DNA of 64,000 nt from Opimibacter sp041746735 (GTDB lineage Bacteria > Bacteroidota > Bacteroidia > Chitinophagales > Saprospiraceae). The notes below the pieces were generated by a model. That model saw only the letters and a list, made by a program, of their open reading frames with translations. It ran no database searches and was not told the DNA's origin. This document shows positions 41,604 through 49,900 of the stretch, in pieces. A program made the position numbers and the translations under genes. Location of the stretch: NCBI GenBank assembly GCA_041746735.1, contig JBGTGP010000020.1, forward strand, positions 124,001 through 188,000, read 5' to 3'. The number at the start of each line of letters is the position of its first letter. The first letter of the stretch is position 1.

Positions 41604-44600
41604 ATGAAAGAGTTTAAATTAACCTCCTGGTCAATTGACAATAGTACCAGTGTGTTTATCATCACCATCCTCATCACCATGGCCGGACTGCTTTCCTATC
41701 TGGCAATCCCCAAAGAGCAGTTTCCAGACGTCACTGTACCCCAGATCTTTGTCACCACCATTTATCCGGGAGCCTCACCTTCAGATATGGAACAATTGGT
41801 CACCAAGCCCATTGAGAAGCAGCTCAAAGGATTGACCGGAGTCAAGAAGATTACCTCGTCTTCTGTACAGGATTTCTCCAGCATCATTGTGGAGTTCAAT
41901 ACAGACTTGGATGTTGCAACCTGCAAGCAGCGTGTCAAGGATGGGGTGGATAAAGCGAAGCGCGATTTGCCAACGGACTTGCTGGAAGATCCGACGATAA
42001 CGGAGTTTGATATTTCAGAAATCCCCATCATGAATATCAACATTGCCGGTGATTACAACCTCGACCGTCTTAAAGAGTTTGCAGAAGAGGTTCAGGATCG
42101 GGTAGAGGAGCTTCGGGAGATCACCCGGGTGGATATGATTGGTGCGCTGGAAAAGGAGGTGCAGATCAATGTCGATAAGTATAAACTTGCCGCTGCGAAC
42201 CTGACCTTCCGCGACATCGAGAATGCACTGGCGTTTGAAAATGCGACCGTTTCTGCTGGTAACGTGGATATCGGAGGTATGACCCGGTCGGTTTCCATCC
42301 GGGGCGATTTTAAGAGTGTGGATGAGATCCGAAATCTCATTATTGCCTCTCAGAGTGGTGCCTTGCTGCAACTCAGAGATATAGCCGAAGTCCGGATGGG
42401 GCATAAATCGCAGGAAAGTTTCAGCAGACTCAATCAGCGGAATGTCATCTCCCTCAATGTCATCAAGCGCACCGGCGAAAACCTGATTGAAGCTTCTGAC
42501 AAAATCAAAGTCATTGTAGAGGGATTGCAGGCGAGTACATTTCCGGAGAATCTTGAAGTCAGTATTACCGGAGATCAGAGTCGGGCGACAAGAATCACGC
42601 TCCACGATCTGATCAATACCATTGTGATTGGGTTTATCCTGGTGACGATTATCCTGATGTTCTTCATGGGGTTGACGGATGCGATTTTCGTGGCAATGTC
42701 TGTGCCGCTGTCGATGTGTATCGCGTTTCTGATCCTGCCGGCCATTGGATTTACGCTCAATTTTATTGTGCTGTTCGCTTTTCTGTTAGCGCTGGGTATC
42801 GTGGTGGATGATGCGATCGTCGTGATCGAGAATACCCACAGGATCTATCATGGAGAAAAACATCTGACGATTGTTCAGGCCGCAAAGAAAGCTGCCGGCG
42901 AAGTCTTTTTGCCGGTATTGTCAGGCACCGCGACCACCCTGGCTCCATTTTTTCCATTGGTATTCTGGGGCGGCATATTTGGAAAATTTATGCACTATCT
43001 GCCAGTGACGGTTATTATTACGCTGACAGCCTCATTGCTGGTCGCGTACATCATCAATCCGGTCTTCGCTGTAGCGTTTATGGGGGATCCGGTGCGTGAA
43101 GGTAAAGTGGTGTCGCCGGAACGCCGGAAACGAAGAAAGATATTTGGCTATACGCTACTGGCGCTGACGACACTTGCGTTTTATATGTCAGGCAATATCG
43201 GCATGGGCAATTTTGTGCTGACCCTGGTGGCTTTCGGCGTAGTGTATAGGTTCGGATTGTCAAAGGGGGTGCGTTGGTTCCAGACCCGAGGCTGGCCTGC
43301 TGTACAGAATGTGTATGCGGGATTTGTCACATGGGCATTGCGTCGTCCCTGGACCATGCTGACGGGCATGACCATGTTGCTACTGGTATCGTGTGGTATC
43401 ACCATGACCCGCCAGTCTAACATTGTACTGTTTCCATCCGCTGATCCGAATTTCATCTTTGTCTATATGACCCTGCCGGTAGGTACAGATGTCAATGTGA
43501 CGGATTCTCTTACACGCATCATGGAAGATAAAGTGATCGAAACACTTGGTGTGGACAATCCTATTGTGGAATCTGTTATTTCCAATGTAGCGATGGGTGC
43601 TTCTGAAGATCAGTTTGACCGATCAGCGACGTCCAACAAAGGTAAGGTCGGTATTGCTTTTGTGGAATATGGAAAGCGAAACGGGGTCAGCACCAAAGCC
43701 TATATGGATGACATCCGGAATGCCACTAAAGGTTTGATACCAGGGGCAGAGATTGTTGTAGATCAGGAGCAGGGTGGGCCACCGGCACCTAAACCGATTT
43801 CAGTTGAGATTATCGGAGACGATTTTATTCAGCTTTTTGAAGTATCGAGATTGGTCAAACGATATCTGGATTCACTGGCGATCCCCGGAGTAGAAGAATT
43901 ACGCAGCGACCTGATCATGAGCAAACCCGAAATCAATATTCAGATCGACCGGGACCGTGCGAATCGCGAAGGGATCAGTACACTTCAGATAGGGTCAGAG
44001 TTCAGAACCGCTATCCTGGGTCGTGAGGCAACCAAATTTAAAGATGGTGAAGATGAGATTCCGGTGATGATCCGGTTGAAGGAAGATCAACGTACCAATA
44101 TCAATGCCGTCGAGAATCTCAACATCACGTACAGGGACATGAATTCGGGTATGCTCAGATCTATACCGATGGCGGCCCTTGCAGATGTGAAGTACTCCAA
44201 TACCTTCGGTGGCATTCGGCGAAAGGACTTAAATCGCATGGTCACCATTTCGTCCAATATTACTGCAGCGTATCAACCCAAGCAGACCCAGGTGATCAAT
44301 GCGGTAAAAGATGCAGTCAGCCGATATCCGAAGCAGGAGGGCGTGACTGTAGCATTTGCCGGAGAAGATGCGGAAATGTTGGATGCCATAAATTTTTTGG
44401 GACGATCACTTGTGATCTCCATCTTTATCATTCTGTTGATCTTGATCACCCAGTTTAACTCCATTGGGAAGACACTGATCATTATGTCGGAAGTGGTTTT
44501 TTCCATTATTGGGGTGTTGCTGGGCATGGCCATTTTCAATATGGATATGTCCGTCATTATGATGGGCGTGGGGATAGTGGCCCTGGCCGGTATTGTGGTG

Positions 44601-44957
44601 CGAAATGGCATCCTCCTGGTGGAGTTTACGGACAAACTCCGGGGAGACGGAATGTCGGTGGTGGATGCTGTGATAGAAGCAGGGCGTATTCGGATGACAC
44701 CAGTTTTGCTGACGGCGACGGCGGCAATTTTGGGACTGGTCCCTCTCGCTGTTGGATTCAATATTGATTTTGTCAGTTTGTTTGCTACTGGCGATCCCAG
44801 GATTTATCTGGGTGGTGATAGTGTAGCTTTCTGGGGTCCTTTGTCGTGGACGATCATTTTTGGTCTAGGCTTTGCCACCTTTGTCACGCTGATTATTTTA
44901 CCCGTCATGTACCTGTTAGGCTGGAGAGTCAAGCGGTGGTGGGCGGATAAAGTATAA
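41604..44957 (+). CDS. RND-family efflux permease
   Basis: The 1117-residue proton-driven trimeric pump has the HAE-like fold: TM1 (NSTSVFIITILITMAGLLSYLAIP), a large periplasmic loop starting TVPQIFVTTIYPGASPSDMEQLVTKPIE, TM4 with the Asp pair in GIVVDDAIVVIENTHR, and a second half with VGIVALAGIVVRNGILLVEF. Between TM6 and TM7 there is an insert (about residues 495-570) with two extra hydrophobic segments (FGYTLLALTTLAFYMS and GNFVLTLVAFGVVYRFGL), suggesting 14 rather than 12 helices. With the TolC and adaptor genes it makes a complete pump; substrates (drugs, dyes, solvents, lipids) are unknown. Confidence 0.94.
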   Translation: MKEFKLTSWSIDNSTSVFIITILITMAGLLSYLAIPKEQFPDVTVPQIFVTTIYPGASPSDMEQLVTKPIEKQLKGLTGVKKITSSSVQDFSSIIVEFNTDLDVATCKQRVKDGVDKAKRDLPTDLLEDPTITEFDISEIPIMNINIAGDYNLDRLKEFAEEVQDRVEELREITRVDMIGALEKEVQINVDKYKLAAANLTFRDIENALAFENATVSAGNVDIGGMTRSVSIRGDFKSVDEIRNLIIASQSGALLQLRDIAEVRMGHKSQESFSRLNQRNVISLNVIKRTGENLIEASDKIKVIVEGLQASTFPENLEVSITGDQSRATRITLHDLINTIVIGFILVTIILMFFMGLTDAIFVAMSVPLSMCIAFLILPAIGFTLNFIVLFAFLLALGIVVDDAIVVIENTHRIYHGEKHLTIVQAAKKAAGEVFLPVLSGTATTLAPFFPLVFWGGIFGKFMHYLPVTVIITLTASLLVAYIINPVFAVAFMGDPVREGKVVSPERRKRRKIFGYTLLALTTLAFYMSGNIGMGNFVLTLVAFGVVYRFGLSKGVRWFQTRGWPAVQNVYAGFVTWALRRPWTMLTGMTMLLLVSCGITMTRQSNIVLFPSADPNFIFVYMTLPVGTDVNVTDSLTRIMEDKVIETLGVDNPIVESVISNVAMGASEDQFDRSATSNKGKVGIAFVEYGKRNGVSTKAYMDDIRNATKGLIPGAEIVVDQEQGGPPAPKPISVEIIGDDFIQLFEVSRLVKRYLDSLAIPGVEELRSDLIMSKPEINIQIDRDRANREGISTLQIGSEFRTAILGREATKFKDGEDEIPVMIRLKEDQRTNINAVENLNITYRDMNSGMLRSIPMAALADVKYSNTFGGIRRKDLNRMVTISSNITAAYQPKQTQVINAVKDAVSRYPKQEGVTVAFAGEDAEMLDAINFLGRSLVISIFIILLILITQFNSIGKTLIIMSEVVFSIIGVLLGMAIFNMDMSVIMMGVGIVALAGIVVRNGILLVEFTDKLRGDGMSVVDAVIEAGRIRMTPVLLTATAAILGLVPLAVGFNIDFVSLFATGDPRIYLGGDSVAFWGPLSWTIIFGLGFATFVTLIILPVMYLLGWRVKRWWADKV

Positions 44958-45016
44958 TCCATACGGCTTCCAATAACATAGAAGTGACTAATTTTAAATC
45001 GTCAAAAGAAAATTGT

Positions 45017-45253
45017 ATGAGAAACATCGAATTTTCCATCCCGAAGCTCATGTTTATGGCATGTTTGTTTTTTGCATCTCTTTTGCCGGCATGCAAAAGC
45101 ACGCAATGCATGGAGAAACCTATTGCAGATTGTGTATGCACGCTGCAGTACGACCCGGTGTGCGGATGTAATGACAAAACCTATGGCAATTCATGTGAGG
45201 CAGAATGTGCCGGCATTAAAAAGTATACTCCCGGCCCATGCATAAAATCCTAA
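45017..45253 (+). CDS. Kazal-type protease inhibitor lipoprotein
   Basis: The 78-residue protein (ATG at 45017; a GTG at 44984 is not needed) has a lipobox LLPAC with Cys26. The mature part is one Kazal domain: Cys31, 39, 41, 49, 51, 60, 64 and 75, with CTLQYDPVCGCNDKTYGNSC and an AECAG loop. Kazal domains inhibit serine proteases. Anchored on the outer membrane it could protect the cell against its own or foreign proteases. Eight mature cysteines imply four disulfides. A TAATTTTA box lies at 44989-44996. Confidence 0.85.
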   Translation: MRNIEFSIPKLMFMACLFFASLLPACKSTQCMEKPIADCVCTLQYDPVCGCNDKTYGNSCEAECAGIKKYTPGPCIKS

Positions 45254-45339
45254 GCAGACCTTGTTGATTTTGTATTCAGCTATTGTTCAGGTGGTGGTTT
45301 AGCAGTACCATTGCATAGAAAACCAACACATCATTTGCG

Positions 45340-46011
45340 ATGCCCTTTACTATTGCTATTTCGACCTCCCGAACTCCCCTTCGTTCCAATTACTGGCTGA
45401 TGGCATTCATCAGCGTCTTCTTTGCCGTGTGGGTCAGTTCATTGTTAGGAACAAATGATTATGCCAACTGGCTATTGGAAAACACCCTGGTCATTCTCTT
45501 TGTCGGGTTTTTGGCTTTTACCTATCGGCGATTTCAGTTCAGTGACCTGAGCTATCTCCTGATCTGCATTTACCTCTGTCTTCATATATACGGATCAAAG
45601 TATACCTATGCGGAAAATCCATTTGGGTTTTGGTTGCAGGAACAATTCAATGGATCACGAAATCATTACGACCGGATTGTGCATTTCAGCTTTGGATTTC
45701 TTCTGGCCTATCCTATGCGGGAGATGTTTTTACGCTGGCTGCGGTTTCCCCGCTGGGTCGCCTGGGCGCTGCCGATCGAAGTCACCTTGTCGATCAGTGC
45801 GTTTTATGAATTGATTGAATGGGGCGTGGCGGATTTGTTTTTTCCTGAACAGGGCCAGGCCTATCTGGGCACACAAGGGGATATCTGGGATGCACAGAAG
45901 GATGTTTTTTTAGCCTTTTTGGGGGCTATCATCGCGACTACGATCGTTTCGCTGGTCAAACGCCTGGGCAATATCTATTCAGAAGATGAACGAAATGCCC
46001 AAGTGGCCTGA
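45340..46011 (+). CDS. DUF2238 (YjdF-like) membrane protein
   Basis: The 223-residue polytopic protein has about six hydrophobic segments and the DUF2238 marks: HIYGSKYTYAENPFGFWLQEQFNGSRNHYDRIVHFSFGFLLAYPMREMF and SISAFYELIEWGVADLFFPEQGQAYLGTQGDIWDAQKDVFLAFLGA. Conserved Glu/Asp/His near the lipid face suggest a role in the inner membrane, but no activity is established. It stands alone between the Kazal gene and the lipoprotein gene. Confidence 0.82.
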   Translation: MPFTIAISTSRTPLRSNYWLMAFISVFFAVWVSSLLGTNDYANWLLENTLVILFVGFLAFTYRRFQFSDLSYLLICIYLCLHIYGSKYTYAENPFGFWLQEQFNGSRNHYDRIVHFSFGFLLAYPMREMFLRWLRFPRWVAWALPIEVTLSISAFYELIEWGVADLFFPEQGQAYLGTQGDIWDAQKDVFLAFLGAIIATTIVSLVKRLGNIYSEDERNAQVA

Positions 46012-46046
46012 ACGGAATATTACACGAACCATTTGAAGTGATACAC

Positions 46047-46799
46047 ATGAAACTATGTTTACTTTGTTTGCTCAGCGTTTGGCTGTTGCTACCGGGATGT
46101 CGTTCGGAACAACAAACGACAAATTGTCTTTCACCCTCGGGTAAGTATACCAACAAGACCGCATTGTCGCGATGTCCCCTGGATATGCCAGCCGATGCAC
46201 CTTACTATAGCTTTGAACTACAATTCCTGCCCGGTGATAGTATGTTGCTGGATAATGGTTTTGAAAAATGGATCCTGCAGTTCTCGAAGGAGAAGGATTG
46301 CCGCTACCGTATAGGGGATGCCACACGTTACGGCGATATGTATTTTGTCGTGGAAAGCGACAGCACCATAGTGTTTTGGGATACGGCCTGGACCAAACGG
46401 GCCAAGCCCACCTTGTTTCTCAATACGGCAGATCCGGTCTATAAAAACTGGCGGTTTGAACAGCACGTCAACCATTGTTTTTTTGCAGGCCAGTATTTTG
46501 TCTATCAGGATGGTCAGCGGATGGAGCGACCTGTGATCTTTCTGTACAATGGTCAGATGAATGGTTTGCGCCCTTACATTGGATATGAAGTATGCTATGC
46601 CGGTGATTGCCTGGAAGAAACGGATCCACCATCCAACACAGTGACCTTTATCACGGATCGTGGCACAAAAGAGACGTTCACCTTCACCATTAACGATGGC
46701 AGACAAGGCATCAAATTGTACAGCGTAGGTCCGCCGATACCGGATATCAAAGGCAGCCGGGCCATCGGTCCTCTGGTCTATGAATTGAGCGTCAGATAA
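46047..46799 (+). CDS. Lipoprotein of unknown function
   Basis: The 250-residue product (ATG 46047; GTG 46038 in frame) has a lipobox LLPGC (Cys17). The mature part is a beta-rich domain with YSFELQFLPGDSMLLDNGFEKW, DCRYRIGDATRYGDMYFVVESDS and repeated aromatic strands, without recognisable motifs. It is 35 bp after the DUF2238 gene and may share a transcript with it. I do not recognise the family. Confidence 0.65.
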   Translation: MKLCLLCLLSVWLLLPGCRSEQQTTNCLSPSGKYTNKTALSRCPLDMPADAPYYSFELQFLPGDSMLLDNGFEKWILQFSKEKDCRYRIGDATRYGDMYFVVESDSTIVFWDTAWTKRAKPTLFLNTADPVYKNWRFEQHVNHCFFAGQYFVYQDGQRMERPVIFLYNGQMNGLRPYIGYEVCYAGDCLEETDPPSNTVTFITDRGTKETFTFTINDGRQGIKLYSVGPPIPDIKGSRAIGPLVYELSVR

Positions 46800-46893
46800 C
46801 GACCCTGGCAAGATTAATGTGCAGTCATAAACAGTACTGACATATCATTGATAGCTTACTTTTTCTTTATGTCCGGTACCTCCCGACATTCTT

Positions 46894-46901
46894 TACCTTT
46901 G
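46894..46901 (+). promoter_or_regulatory. -7 box TACCTTTG for the giant CHU_C gene
   Basis: An exact TAnnTTTG match. Its last base is the G of the GTG at 46901, so that GTG cannot be the start; the ATG at 46913 fits, with a leader of about eight bases. Confidence 0.6.
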
Positions 46902-46912
46902 TGCGTATCAAT

Positions 46913-49900
46913 ATGATACGTCCAGGGGCAGGTATTTCGTGGTGGGCTGGCATTACGTTCAGCTTGTTGTTTCAGTTCGCTGTGGCACAGTGTCCTGAAT
47001 TTACCTCCTCTTCAGCTTCTGGCAATTCCATGACCCTGTGCGAGGACGCTTCCGTTACGTTTTCAGTTGCAGGACAGGAAATCGCAATGGGAAGCCACGT
47101 GCAATGGTATATTCATCCAAGTAGCACGTTTAACCCCTATGCAGGTGAGGGCACCCTTATCGGATCCGTCCCGGTCATTCAGGATCCGTGTGTGGATGAG
47201 CCTGAGATTCTCTATATCATGGTCAATCCCGACAATACCCAGGTTGGTGGCTCCGGAGATCAATGTGACGAGTTCCTTGTTCTTTGGACCGGTTCAGGTG
47301 GATTCAATACAGGTGATATTCTCGTGTCAAATCTGGGTCCGGGTTCATTTCAATGGGATAGTTATGTCGCCGGAAATGCAGCCAACTTTAGCTGTGGAAC
47401 TGCCTTGCCTCCTGGACCTGTGCCAGCGAATGCCATCCTGATCATTCAAAGCAGCCCCAATAACAATGTCTTTATTGATAGTGATGATCTCTGTGCATCA
47501 GGACTGCCAGTCTATATCATTGCCTATGACGGAACCGTTGCCTGCACCGGCGGGTATTTCGACAATAATTCACCCTGCTCCTCCTGCCCCGTGATGGTCA
47601 CTATCAGCGGATCAACGTGCCAGTACTCCTTTTCGTTAGACTATCAACCACCTGGCAGTTCAATTGACGGGTGGGGATGGGCCAATACAGGCTCTGGTGT
47701 ATTTGCCAATATCATTCCGACCCTTGATATTCCAACGCCGGATCCAGGTGGCGTCATGATAGATGATTTTATATGGACTATACCGGCCAACTTTTGTGAA
47801 AACATGGGTGGAGGTGATTACTTCGTTACCGGTATCCTCAATCCGCCCCCACCACAGGGCTGCCCACAAATAATGACATCGTTTTTCGGACTTGCGATAA
47901 GTTGCCCGCAAATGATCCTTTCCGGTGGTGGTGATGTATGTGCCGGCAATTGCCCGGATAATCCGACGCTGATTTCTTTTGAGATCATTGGTGACGACAC
48001 ACCATTTGAAGCTGATCTTGTAGTCAGCGCTTCCTTGTTCCCTTCCTTTCCTATCAACAACCTTCCATTGGAAAATGGCCAGACAATCTCGGTTTGTATG
48101 GGGAGTGGATTTTTTCCCACATTTGACCCGGTCACAGGGGTTCTTACTGTACCGACTTTGGCGATCGGCATCACCGCTACAGTGGAAGTCGTATCCGCTA
48201 TAAGTAATTCGGGCTGCGAAGTCACTGTCAATCCAAATTCGATATCCCTGACCTTTATTGCTGCACCTACGTCCAATGCCGGGAGTAGTCAGATCATCTG
48301 CGCTGGAGAATCAGTAGTACTCAACGGCATGATAGGCGGCTCTGCTGTCACTGGATTGTGGACAACTTCCGGAGACGGCCAGTTTGATGATCCCAATGAC
48401 CTGACGACTGTCTATATTCCGGGACCTGGGGATATCGCCCTGGGCCAGGTGCAGTTGACCTTATCCGGTATGGATTTGAATGGAGCCTGTGTTCCGTCTC
48501 AATCGACCCTGACCGTCACCATTGACCCGTCTTTGTTGATTGAGGTCAACTCACCGATTACGATTTGCAGTAATGATTTTGCGTTGGTGGAAGCGATGGT
48601 GAGCGGAGGCAATGCACCTTGTGTATGGCAGACATCGGGTGATGGAAGTTTTGATGATCCTTTTGCCGAAACCACTGGCTATACACCCGGCCCGGGTGAC
48701 ATCAGTTCAGGCTTCGTTCTCTTGACTTTTAGTCCGATCAACTCCGGCACATGCGTACTTAGTAATGAGCCGGTGGAACTGACTATTGTCCCGGCCGTGA
48801 CAGCAACTGTACCTCAGAATCTGCAAATATGTGATGCTGAAAGTTTGGAGATTATGATCACGATTCAGGGATTGTACACCACGGTTACGTGGTTCGCACC
48901 AGGCGATGGTATGTTGGAGTTTGTATCTGATACATGGGTTACCTATACACCGGGCCCCATGGATATCATGGATCAGTTCTTTATCATATCCGTTTCTATT
49001 CAGAGTGTTTTCCCGGAATGCGGTATTACGACTTACAATATACCGGTATTTATCTTTCCTTGTGATTGTCCGCCGCTGATCACGGATCCGCCCATGGATC
49101 CCCTTTGTTTTGAAAATGATGCACTAGATCTCACAACGCTCCTCGTTGAGGGAGGAGCAGGTATCTGGAGTATCACATCCACTCCTCCTGGAGGCAATCC
49201 GGCGACAATCACAGGTACTGTTTTTGTGACCTCCGGTTCTAATCCTGGTGTCTACACGGTGACATTTACACTGAATACACCGGATCCCGGATGTCCCCCC
49301 TCCAGTGACGAGATGATCACCGTGATACAAAGTGTCTTTCCCTTTGCCGGACCGGATGTCACGACCTGCGGACCGCAAGCAGTTCAGCTCAATGGTTTTG
49401 TCGTGCCGCCGGGAAATACAATCACTCAATGGACCACATCAGGAGACGGTGTTTTTCTTGATCCTCAAAATCTGATCACGTTATACACACCAGGCCCGCA
49501 GGATTCGGTGTCACAGGGACTGTATTTGATACTGGAGTCTCAGGATCCAGTGTGTGGCCATCAGATAGACTCGATGGCGGTTACTTTTTTGCAGGCTCCT
49601 TTTGCCACGTTCTCACGGGATACATTTGTCATCTGCAATGAAGAGGAAAAAGGTTCAGTTATTGATTTTCCCGGTCTCATCCTTTCAGGTGATATATTAG
49701 GTAGTTGGACCAATGTATCTGGTGTACCAGTTGATTTCAGCCGGCCTGATTCCGTCAATTTTGTTGGGATAGCAGTAGGTTCCTACGAATTCCGGTATCA
49801 AACGCAATCCGCTGTTTTTCCATGTATGGATGGAACGTATTCCATCTTCATCGTTGTGGAAGAATGCAATTGTCCCCTGATCCTCATCCAGAATGCTCCT

